A stretch of 64,000 bases of DNA from Phellopilus nigrolimitatus (Eukaryota > Basidiomycota > Agaricomycetes > Hymenochaetales > Hymenochaetaceae): NCBI GenBank assembly GCA_021029095.1, contig JAJOHG010000074.1:1-64000 (forward strand). The letters are read 5' to 3'. Position 1 is the first letter of the stretch; each line of letters opens with the position of its first letter. Below the pieces are notes generated by a model. That model worked only from the letters and a program-made list of their open reading frames with translations, did not search any database and was not told the DNA's origin. A program made the translations under genes and the position numbers. Of this stretch, positions 55,166 through 64,000 are shown one piece after another.

Positions 55166-55529
55166 TGTCAGCGACTGACTAGAACCAACTGTTCACGCCA
55201 CGTCACACAACAATCAGAGAGGTAAGGGGGATGTATTGCAACGCACACTAGCCAGGAGTATTGACTAGGTCGAAACTGGGGTCTAAGTACAGATATCTAG
55301 TCTACTTATATACCCAAACTTAGTGCGCACAGACCAAGCAGTACACTACCTAATATGGCTACTCTAGTGGAGCGGGCGGGGCTTAATGATGTCATCGTCA
55401 ATGATGTCATTATGATGTCATGGTCTAGCCCTATGACATAAGCTTATCTAATGTCCGCTATTGTCCGTATTATCTAAAGTGGCCGTGATTTGTAAGGAAA
55501 TAAGAAAATGAAAATGATCGTTCATGACA
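55166..55529 (-). repeat. Gypsy-3 5' LTR
   Basis: 364 bp on the minus strand, carrying the same TGACATCAT array, 38-bp core and TATA box. It has an extra A relative to the other three LTRs of the family (CTAAAGTGG). The 601-bp insertion lies between this promoter and gag. Confidence 0.93.
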
Positions 55530-56651
55530 CTTGGTAGTAGGATAGTAAAAAAATACCGCCCCATGCGCTAACATTGAACGCAGATGCACCTGTGACGAAA
55601 TCAGAAACTTTGTGTTAATCATATTAGCGAGGCAGCCCATACCTGAGATAGTGTCATAAACCTTATTCGTTTGGAAGAAGACATCTTCGGTACACATCTT
55701 ATACCACTCTAAATCAATAGATGTGTCGTCCAGCTCTGATGGATGCTGCTGATGAAACTAATGATGAGTGAGATAATTCCTGTAGCTTACTTCACAGATT
55801 GAACTTACCGTTGGAGCAGGGTGCCCATGCGGCGAGTCGAAGTCTTGCTGAGGATCAGATAGACCTGCAATCAACGGTAACATGAGGAATTGAATAAACA
55901 AGACAGCTTATAGTGAAACTCACCTGCGACGAGATGGAGACTCTGTTTTGGAAAGACATGGCGAAGAAAATCGACAGGAACACCATTTTTGAAGCCTCGA
56001 TGAAGGTGTTCTGAGATCCAGTAGAACTCCAACCTTGTTACGCACTTTCCCGGTGGGTAGCATTCAACGGCGTGGTCCAATAGCCTAAGTTCCATCCCCC
56101 ATGCAACATCCGCATTCCACGAGAACGGCTTGGAACTCTTGTTGGGTTCCATGATATGGACTGAAACTGGGATCTCGCCCATCGACTCGATGAAGAAGAA
56201 ACCACTCTTCATGACTCTGCTGCCATTTATTACTCCATAAAGAAGACACTCTGCACCGAGGAGCTCGATATTGAGCACTTTAATGGAAACACAGAATGAA
56301 GACGAAGAGGGGACAGAGGAAGTGAAGTCGTACGGGAATATGTTCGGCTGAAAGGAGCCCTTGTCGCCATCATTCTGATTCTTGTCTCCATCCCATAGCC
56401 GATGCTGACCAACAATGAGCTCGCCAGCAGAGTTGCGAATGGGGTGGCCAGAGGAGGCATCAATATGCAAAAGCTGGAACTTGTAGAGCGATTTCGAGTA
56501 CGAGAATGTGTATTCTACGTAAATAGGATGATCGTCAGTCTGAACACCTCCCTCGACCCATTCGTTGTCTGCAGAGTGACCTCGAAAATGTACAGCGTAA
56601 ACGGCTTGAGGCTTTGGCGGTGGGTTAGCATTCGTCTTGTTATCGCCACTG
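55530..56651 (-). CDS. Middle exons of the twice-interrupted host gene
   Basis: Minus strand, from the hAT-family element (junction 56651) to Gypsy-3. One long exon ends at 55924 with the donor GTGAGT. Short exons follow at 55864-55809, about 55745-55643 and 55589-55530, each with GT..AG introns of about 50-65 bp. The frame enters from the 5' exon at 58850 and leaves in phase with the part at 48307. Contents include AVYAVHFRGHSADNEWVEGG, VGQHRLWDGDKNQND and LEFYWISEHLHRGFKNG. Family not recognised. Confidence 0.65.
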
Positions 56652-56929
56652 TAGAGCCTAGCACGACTCCCTGGAACCCGCAGGTATCCGCGACCCGACT
56701 CGGACTGCAGACCCGTATTCACGGATCACCCGTGCACGGGTGATCCGTGGGAAACGGGTTTTCGCGGGTCCGGGTTGAGAAATTGTGTTTTTTCAAAACC
56801 TGCGGGTAGTTCACACAGGTTTTCAAGATTAGAGTAGCAAAAGTACATTTATTTGTATGTCATATATATGTATGGTACGTAGAGCGAACAAAGAAATTGC
56901 CATGGAAGGAAGCCATGCGTAAGCCTAGC

Positions 56930-57737
56930 AGTGAATTCGGTAGTCAGGAAACGCGAGTCCAGCTCTTTTCACAGAAGAGCACATCAGTGCAGAGGTCGTC
57001 GGGACCGCGTTGATTGTGCAGCGTTGGTAAGATGAGGCCACATTCACGTGCGGCGATGGTGAGATGCATACTTTTGGCGGCAAGCGGATCTCAGGAGGCG
57101 GCGCGTACTGGTGCGCGTGGCGACGGCACTGCGCTACGCCCGTACGGCGATGAGTGGCTGCTTTGTGGGCGGGACGTGCGCGGCGGCTGCCCGCGGCGGA
57201 CGTGCAGGAGGTTGTCCTCGTGCCCGCGCTCCTGGATCTCGGCCCTGAGGCTCTTCGGCTTCGAGCGCGTACGGTAGCAGTGGCCGTCCTTCTCGAACTC
57301 GAGCGGCCCGTGCTAGCGCGAGACGAGCGCATCCGCAAAGCTCGGCATGAGCTGCGCGAGCAGATGCAGGTGGCACATGTGCAGGGGTGACGGCGCGCCG
57401 TAATTGGCTAGCGGCCTTCGCAGCAGCGTGCGAGTGTGAGTGCGAGTGCGAGCTGACTGCGGGGGACGGCCGCGACTGCACGAGCGACGGCGTGGACTGG
57501 CGCGAGGCGATGTCGACAAGCTCGGAAAGGGACGAGGTGTCGAAGGGCGTGCTGCACGCCGAGGATGTGCGCGGCGGTGGCCGCGCGATGCGGAAGGGCG
57601 ACTCGGTGCTCTCGACCGAGCCCTTTTTCTGGGCGTGTGGTTTCATGGGCACGACAGGCGACGCGCCGCTGCTCGTGGCGAGGCCCCGCGGAGGCGGTCG
57701 ATGCCTGCTGTGCGCGGGCGCACTGGCCGCGTGCCCG
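56930..57737 (-). pseudogene. Second gene-derived block in the hAT-family element
   Basis: Downstream of the septin fragment the minus strand stays open for about 200 codons of Ser/Pro/His-rich sequence (PVVPMKPHAQKKGSVESTES, then SSHSHSHSHAAAK). It then appears to change frame to a basic Arg/Ser-rich stretch. This does not look like septin sequence, so it may be a fragment of a second captured gene. Not recognised. Confidence 0.35.
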
Positions 57738-58636
57738 TCGGGTGTCTTCACGTCCTCCGTGCTCCCGATGATGGAGAACGGGATCGCGTCCACCAGGATG
57801 CGCGCGTGCTCCGCGCTCGAGTCGTCGTCGACGTCGATCGGCGGTTGGTAGATGCGGATGCCCTGCACGTTGATCGCCTCGCGGATCTGACGGCAAGACG
57901 GGTTTCAGCAGTGTACCTTTTTTTCAGCTGAAGAGAGGAAGGGGCTTACGCGCTGCTTGAAGACCGCGAGGTCGACCTGCATCAGCGTGTCGGCCTTGGC
58001 GACGATGGGGCTGAGGTTGACGCGCGTGCCGAGGCGCTTCATCACCTCGATGTCCAGAGGCTTGAACCTACGCAGATGGGGCATCAGTCCGCCGCACCAA
58101 AAAAGAAAGAGCAGGCCGGGCTCACGTGTAGCACGTCGGGCGGATGAAGTACAGGCACGCGTGCACGCGGAGGTCGCTCTTGTTCGCGCGCTGCGGCTGC
58201 TGCTCCTGGCGCATGTATATCTCGTGCTGGTGTCGACGAAGTCGATGATGGGCACCCACGAGTTGCGGTTGTTCACGTAGTCGCCAAAGCCGGGCATGTC
58301 GATCACACTGAGCTTCACCTTGAACTGCTTCTCCTCGAGCTCGGTCTTGATAATCTCGACCTCCGTGAGCTTGTCGAGCTGCTTGAGGTGCCGCCGCGAG
58401 TAGTTCTTTGGCGAGTAGAGCTCCGTCGCGAAGAGCGTGTTCACGAGCGTCGTCTTGCCCAGCCCCGACTCGCCGACGACCATCACCGTGAAGTGCGCGC
58501 CGCGCTTCGTGACGATCTTGTGCTTCTACGGGGCGGGTCAGCGCGTGGCGCGGGGGAGGGGCGGGGAAAACGAGACAAAGGTGCACTTGGTTGGGCAAAT
58601 TGGCGATGTCGATGCCGTCCGATGGAGGAAGCGTTA
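57738..58636 (-). pseudogene. Captured septin (Cdc3-type) gene fragment
   Basis: Minus strand: GIDIANLPNQ, an intron of about 60 bp, KHKIVTKRGAHFTVMVVGES, GLGKTT (P-loop), NYSRRHLKQLDKLTEVEIIK, DMPGFGDYVNNR (G3), a one-base frameshift near 58225, RQEQQPQRANKSDLRVHACL, an intron, LDIEVMKRLGTRVNL, AKADTL (G4), another intron, then GIRIYQPPIDVDDDSSAEHA up to DVKTPDG. Order and introns show capture from genomic DNA, not from an mRNA. The septin homology stops at KTPDG, before the septin unique element and coiled coil. The P-loop is kept, but DTPG has become DMPG and the frame is broken, so no working GTPase is encoded. Confidence 0.88.
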
Positions 58637-58849
58637 GATGTTGAGTTGAGGGCGAGGAACCCGCAGGGAGCCGCGAACAAACTCGTGACCTCCGTGACCT
58701 GGAACCGTGGGAATTTGGTGACCTGCAGATCCGTGTCCCAACGGGTCCAGGTCAAGCCGGGTCCAGGTCTAGGATTTTTTGCCACGGGTGACCCGCCAAC
58801 AGGTCCGGGTCAACCCGAGGTTCTACTCGTGCTATGCTCTACGCCACTG

Positions 58850-59088
58850 TATGGACAGGTTTGGTATGCTTTAAAGCTGGAGCTAGCATGAGAACCGATG
58901 ATATATATGAATTCGCCTTCCGTGCCGGAAGGTCCAGCACTGTCTTTGAGGCGAGCCTTTCCAGTCGCACGCGGATTGATGAGGTTTGGTATCAATACCC
59001 ATTCTCCCCATTCAGCGCTAAAGGATTTGAGGCTTAGCGCCTCGTTGGTTTTGTTTATGATCGTTACATAGCACGAGAAATCTGGCAT
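58850..59088 (-). CDS. First exon of the twice-interrupted host gene
   Basis: ATG at 59088 on the minus strand. The first 80 codons read as a small beta-rich domain (CYVTIINKTNEALSLK, EWGEWVLIP, ending at the hAT-family element). This looks faintly like N-terminal domains of small secreted or cytolysin-like fungal beta-sandwich proteins, but I would not name a family. There is no signal peptide. Confidence 0.6.
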
Positions 59089-61140
59089 CTAAGAACTGTC
59101 AACTCAGATGTCTGAATTATTGCTAAATCAACTGACCTTCGTATCAAGGAAAAGCGGGAAGAGATGATTGATTCAGACAAATTCGACTGAGCTGTGGAAG
59201 AAAAGCTGATGAGTGCATAGCCTTCTTGAGAGTGCAGACGTTGGTGGGTATCATTGAGGAACGTACTGTAAAGCCTCAGTCAAGGGTAGCAGGAGCGCTG
59301 TAGCGTCTGGGAATTGGATGTTAGACTAGTTAATATAGTTATTGAACAGCAAGCTGGAAGCAAGGTAACGGGACGAAGACGAAGAAATGATGGTGCGTTC
59401 GGCTTATAATGCGTGAACCTACGCTCCCTTGATCCTGCATGCCCGCACCTTACGCAATACTGGAAGTTCGCTTCCAGGAGAGAATGACAGTCGTATTACC
59501 TTCATCGCTGTCCAAGCACCAGTAAATTGCTCGAAAAATGGTCTATGCAAAGAACACACCTCATGTGAAGCTCAACCCACGTCTTGAGGACATAATATCC
59601 GATTCATGTCCGCACAAGTCAAACTTCTTGGCAGGAAAAACGTACGCGTAAGATGCACATCACTGCAGAAAAAGAGAGACAATTACTTCAATTGAAAAAG
59701 TGCACCCACCCCTATTATGCGTTCATTGCACATGTGAATGTAAACCCAGATTCATTCCTGCTGTTCTGTGCTTCGTTTGCCACATCGTCCTGCATCTGCC
59801 CCTGCTTCATCTTCCTTCCAGGTCTCAATGACGAACGTTCGACGGCTCCTCATGCACCTGCTGATCTTCTCCTGAAACTAGAGTGCGAGCATGGATGCGA
59901 ACATGGTAAGCACAATTCCCGCTACGCGCTCATGACTTCGCGATTCTTCTTTTCAAGACGTCTACTGCGGCGTTGATGTCTTTATCTATAGGGGCATCAC
60001 AGCGCTGTTAGTGCTGTTGGGGCTCTGAGGTGCAAGCACACACGTACGAGGGGCGTCTTTCGTCAGCAGACGAATAGCGACAGGCACCGCAGGCGAACTC
60101 GGCATTTATACGGCGGTATATCGGATACCGATATACATGTCTGGGGGCAGCAGACTGGGTCTCTTGTTCTGTCCGGCAGTCACACGCATTTTAACAACAG
60201 GGGCAGTTTTCTGAGTGAAATAAGTGGGTTAGTGTAAAATTTGTCGCTGTTCTCCTAGACCTCCGCACTCATTAAGTTCTGCGTCGTCCTGATAATCGTA
60301 CATGATTGTCATTTCGTGTCGAACCATGACAATGTTCTGCCAGCTTGATTGAGTTCGGAGAGGCCTGAGAGTGCCAAAGTGATGATGTCAACATGCACAT
60401 AATACGCGGCCATGTGCCTCCAGACATGCATAGTACGCTCTCGGTCAGCTCGAGCTGCTCAGAAAAGAGGAGGTGAAGCGCAACCGCGCCGCTCTTCAGC
60501 ATGATATTGGCAACGCTGACGACGTACGGATGTGCGTCCCCAAGCCAAGGGCCGCGCTAAGCTCCTTGCCTGTACACAGAAAGTTTCGCATGCCTTTGTG
60601 TACGAATGTATCGGCCTTGTCGAGAACGAGAGACGCATTCTTCGCGTTTGCCTACGCGCTCGGGGCCCGATGGATTAGCAAGTTTGGCGAGTTCATGGCA
60701 CAGTGCAGGCACAGTTGTATATTTCTGGAGAGTCAGAACATAGACGACGACAGGGGGTGCGCAGACATTGGTGTCGGTATCCAGAGAATGCAGAGCTTCA
60801 GAAGAGCGCGGAATATGCTTGAAGACTGGGCGGCGGACAAGTTTGGTGAGCTCATTGCGTGTCCTACGCAAATCAACAAGAATAATGCAATAAATATTAG
60901 TCTCAAATTCGCCTCTGACAACTGTTGAGTCCAAAAACACGAAAAGCAATAATGAATGACGAGCTCAATTGCTTGCCTTATCGCGGTGAAGCCGTTCCTA
61001 ATGTGGAACAAACAAACAACAACAAACTTAGCTGTCAGGTCTTCGCGGCTCCCCTTGAAGTCATCCACAGTACATATCGTGACCGAGCGCTCAGCGTTTA
61101 CTGCGGTCACCGCGCTTCTCGGCGATTTTGGAACCATGTA
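59089..61140. other. No confidently recognisable gene
   Basis: Short frames on both strands. Minus-strand stretches at 60272-60502 (LHLLFSEQLELTESVLCMSG), 60557-60949 and 60733-61137 look coding in composition and might be decayed exons of one gene, but I cannot identify it. Confidence 0.35.
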
Positions 61141-61169
61141 AAATTATCTTCAGCTTCTAATGTGGGCTT

Positions 61170-62373
61170 CACTGGACTTCCCGGCACAAGCTCCAGGCCA
61201 TCATCACCAGTGCGATTGGGAGCACTCGCGCGGCGTCCCTCCCATATTTCCCGAACATCATCACCTTCCTCCAGCTCATCGGCGAGGATTCGGAATCCAA
61301 ATTGCGTAGAATTACGATCGCGGAGGCTGACGGCGCGGTCACTTTACGATCTCACTTCCCGGACATGATGATGCAGACGTTCGCTGGCGCGGAGTCTGCG
61401 AATGGTCGTCTTCGCGAAATTAGCTTCCTTTTCTTCGGTGCGATGAGACGTACAATTCGGCGAGGAGTTCGCGCCGTATCTGCCGAAGGTCGTCCCGGTG
61501 GCTCTCATCAACAGTCCTGGTCAGGATAAGCATGGCGAATGTGACCTTTTGTGAGTCGCACTTTTTCGTACTATATATTTCCGGAGATGCTGACGAACCT
61601 CCTCCTGCAGTCAGCTTCAGTGAGGCTGCTCAGCTCTTCTCGGCGGGCGCGTCCACGACTCCATCACTGTCGAGAGCTGCGATCTGTCTGGCAACGTTCA
61701 CATCGTCCATGCGCGGTCGCTCGACGCGGAGAACAAGCTCGAGGTCAACTCTGCCATCGCAGTCGAAAGGAGATTGCGCCCGACACGTTCGCAAGCGCAA
61801 GCCGCCACTTTCCCGCCGTTCGTGGGACAATCGGCACCTGAGCTCTTCGGTCTGCTGGCACAGTACTCCGAGAACATCCGCAAGAGCGCGCCAGAGAGTC
61901 TGCTTGGCTCGCGGTCATCATCTCGGGCGTGAAGGAGGACATCACGCAATTCGACCTCCACGCTGCGCTGCACCCGCTTTTTTCATTTCGCCCAACTCTG
62001 TTTCAGCCAAGTACAACGCGCTCGACAATGCTGCCGGTGCTGTCGCGCGCATGATCGTGCGCAACGCTGTCACCATGTCGCTCGCCGATGTGTTACTGCT
62101 CATCATCGACGCGTTGCCGTTGATAACGACTACGTCGAGGACCGGCCCGTGTTCTGCGCGCTGTTCCCCTTGTTTCGCACACAGCCAGGTGTGCTCATCC
62201 GGTACATCGACCAGCTGCTGCCTGTGTTTTCGCACGTGTTCGACCCGAACTGGCCTGACCGGCTTGGCGACGAGACGCGCGCAGGGCTGCTCAATCTCGT
62301 GGGCGCGCTCAACGCGGAGAACTCGTTGAAAGTCCGCGCTCCGGCCATCACGGCGTTCGCGACCCACCCATGA
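61170..62373 (+). pseudogene. Kap123/importin-4-like karyopherin pseudogene
   Basis: Plus-strand frames give LQAIITSAIGSTRAASLPYF, then FLQLIGEDSESKLRRITIAE (61185-61330), FPDMMMQTFAGAESANGRLR and EISFLFFGAM (61358-61445), FGEEFAPYLPKVVPVALINS (about 61458-61515), a probable intron (about 61550-61610), VNSAIAVE and ELFGLLAQYSENIRKSAPES (61750-61900), then AAGAVARMIVRNAVTMSLAD (62025-62085) and PVFCALFPLFRTQPGVLIRY with DPNWPDRLGDETRAGLLNLV (62145-62373). This is the HEAT-repeat order of Kap123/IPO4 nuclear import receptors. At least three frame changes and a large internal deletion (the HEAT repeats between the two halves) make it a pseudogene. Confidence 0.75.
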
Positions 62374-64000
62374 TTGGAAAGCACGAAGGATTGCGCGTCA
62401 CCTGTTCCACCGCGTTTGCAGAGCGCTTGAGGTGCACTGAAGCCCGCATCGTATGTCGCGTTCTGCTTCCATGCCGACATTTTTTCTAGACTTCGCCTGG
62501 TAAGTCTCTATTCTTTTTGTTACTCTAATTTGCTCATAACGAATTACCAGTGTCCAGAATCCCTGCTGAGAAAACCCCTCACTCGGGTGTTCTCGACAAA
62601 CTCCGACGTCGCCGCCGGCCGCTTTGAATGCATGCTGGTCCGCCTCGCCGTATTCAAGACGAGCATCGTGGACGCACCTGGCGCGTTAGATGAAGCAGAA
62701 AGGAGCGGGTTAGGCTTCGAAGGCACGGCAAGCCTGCCGCGGCAGCTTGTGACGGAGTGATCGACCGCGCGCGAGGTGAGTACACATGTCCCGCTGTTCG
62801 TGTTTCCGTGTATGTGTTTTGACGAAGAGGCGCAGGGTTGACGACGTCGTTCTTGTTTCTTTAAGACTGCCCTTGACCTCGGCTCTCCCGCTGTACGCCG
62901 ATTGATTATCTCTTTCTTGAATGCCTTCGACTTCCGGGAGGTGCGCTTTGCTGGGTCACTTGTCCTTGAGGCGCTTTTGCGATGGAGTCTCGCACGGCCC
63001 GTGCGTGTCGTCCCTGGCGTCGAGCAGCGTGGGCTCATTCCTTGGGAGATCTATTTGCGCTGCTTGAGCATGCGAGCGATTTCAGCAAAAACGAATTTCG
63101 CGGCGTTCGTCAGTTTACTTTCGCAACCTCCTGTTCACTCTCCTCGATTTGCTCACCCGTCGTTTTGCCATCCGACTCCTCTGGTCTCATCCCCGCCCAC
63201 TCTTGCGTCTCTTTAGGTCAGCTATCGTTTGGACTATCGCTGGTGAACTTTCTACTCGGCATATGCAGCCTACTCCGCACCCCCCACACCGGCGAGCATC
63301 TCTTGCTATCGTATGTGCGTCTGCAAGTTGCTCAGGCACCGCCGACCGCTCCAGCGTCCCTACGCCTTCTCAGCTGGGTGCAGGGCTACCCAATCTCTCG
63401 CGCCGCTCGACAGCTTTGAGTGTCCGTGGCTCAATGCGAAAACGCGACACGTGGCGAGCGTCCGGAAAAACATGTGCATGTACACCATCTTATGCCCGAG
63501 TTGAACGCGCGGGCCCAAGGGATCCCATTTTCGTGTGAGCAATTGAGTGGGGGCTCATCGCACTCGAAAAAAGGCAACGGCGACCGTCTCGAGTCGCGTT
63601 ACTCAGACACGTATCCCAAAAAGCTCGACCTTCCCCCAGGATCCCGTTCCCCGACGCTGCCATGTCTCCCTCGTCTACGGCCAGCTCAGCCAGAACACCA
63701 AGTCCTCGTTATTCGAAGTGCGGAGGTCGTCAGGTTTCCCTCACTCGCGGACATGAAGTGGGGCGAATTCGCGATGTTTGGCTTTGGAAAAGGCTGTGCT
63801 GCCCCCCGCACTGCAGTTCGACGTCACCGATAGTGCCCGTAATCAGTGTGGCGCGAAGCGGTTGATGCTTTCCTGATCAGACTCTAGCGGCGCGGGCTTC
63901 AATCGTCGCTCAGTCAGAGTCTGCCGTTCGCGCCTCCTCTTTCTCATACCATGCAGCAGTGGCCTGGGCAGAAGGAAGACATCCTCCGCAAGTTCAAGAA
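62374..64000 (+). other. Coding-like but unassigned sequence at the window end
   Basis: Plus-strand fragments include RRLIISFLNAFDFREVRFAG (62890-62960), DTYPKKLDLPPGSRSP, then YGQLSQNTKSSLFEVR and FPSLADMKWGEFAMFGFGKG (63600-63790). The pieces change frame, which suggests either several short exons or a decayed gene. I do not recognise the family. The gene may continue past 64000. Confidence 0.3.

Larger units (their letters stand above)
48313..55529 (-). mobile_element. Gypsy-3: second copy of the Gypsy-2 family, inverted
   Basis: 7,217 bp on the minus strand. LTRs 48313-48675 (363 bp) and 55166-55529 (364 bp) differ by three substitutions and one 1-bp indel that I found. TSD CTTGG at 48308-48312 and 55530-55534. 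Pol is the same 1,345-codon protein as in Gypsy-2, and only a few silent-type base differences are evident. A 601-bp insertion sits in its leader, 89 bp upstream of gag. Confidence 0.95.
56652..58841. mobile_element. hAT-family non-autonomous element carrying a septin fragment, 2,190 bp
   Basis: Ends TAGAGC(C/A)TAGCACGA are inverted, and the 8-bp duplication CGCCACTG lies at 56644-56651 and 58842-58849. About 180 bp at each end is closely related to the corresponding ends of the 463-bp MITE at 10938-11400. The middle is replaced by about 1.7 kb of gene-derived DNA with introns retained. No transposase. It interrupts the host gene in an exon, and the host frame resumes exactly on the far side of the duplication. 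Confidence 0.9.

Noticed and set aside
36120..55320. Treating Gypsy-2 and Gypsy-3 as one segmental duplication
   Set aside because: Each has its own 5-bp target duplication (GTGAC and CTTGG), and similarity ends exactly at the LTR edges.
58810..59088. Naming the first exon of the twice-interrupted gene as a known pore-forming protein family
   Set aside because: The resemblance is limited to a few residues in a beta-rich N-terminus. Without a search it is not enough to name a family.

Overview
This is a basidiomycete (most likely Agaricomycete) chromosome segment, and it is mostly a pile-up of transposable elements in broken host genes. The fungal call rests on very short introns (about 50-65 bp) with GT..AG ends, chromodomain Ty3/gypsy elements, a fungal-type Helitron Rep-helicase gene, and host fragments resembling a GT69 mannosyltransferase (CMT1/CAP59 family), a MYND protein of the SamB/MUB1 type, Rpn6, Kap123, Snf5 and a Cdc3-type septin. 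I see no tRNA or rRNA gene.

Layout. 1-7126: a MUB1/SamB-like gene on the minus strand, cut by Gypsy-1 (434-6882, TSD GGTGA). 7235-9232: unrecognised gene copy 1 plus repeat R. 9750-12030: pseudogene fragments of a GT69 mannosyltransferase and of RPN6, with a 463-bp hAT-type MITE between them. 13403-15367: a chimeric gene joining a coiled coil, an Argonaute N/L1 region and an HMG box, with one in-frame TGA. 16388-34744: one 18.36-kb insertion with long terminal inverted repeats and a 7-bp target duplication (GCCTCAG), which splits a GNAT acetyltransferase gene exactly at the end of its first recognisable exon. It carries a 2,635-aa Helitron-type Rep-helicase gene, degraded pieces of a Ca2+-ATPase and an SNF5 homologue, and a second copy of the 7-9 kb gene. 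35774-42978: a 589-bp Tourist/Harbinger-like MITE interrupted by Gypsy-2 (35926-42536, TSD GTGAC). 46899-59088: a host gene on the minus strand interrupted twice, by Gypsy-3 (48313-55529, TSD CTTGG, an inverted near-identical copy of Gypsy-2) and by a 2,190-bp hAT-family element that has captured part of a septin gene. 61170-62373: a Kap123/importin-4 pseudogene. The remainder is degraded or unrecognised.

How the parts relate. The two gypsy families have clearly different proteins. They nevertheless share LTR U3 architecture (a bZIP-like site array, an identical 38-bp core and a TATA box at the same spacing), a Tf1-like self-priming arrangement, and a gag/pol -1 overlap with a GG(G/A)TTTT heptamer exactly 15 nt before the gag stop. 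Most insertions are bounded precisely here by matching target duplications and, in two cases, by host reading frames that resume on the far side.
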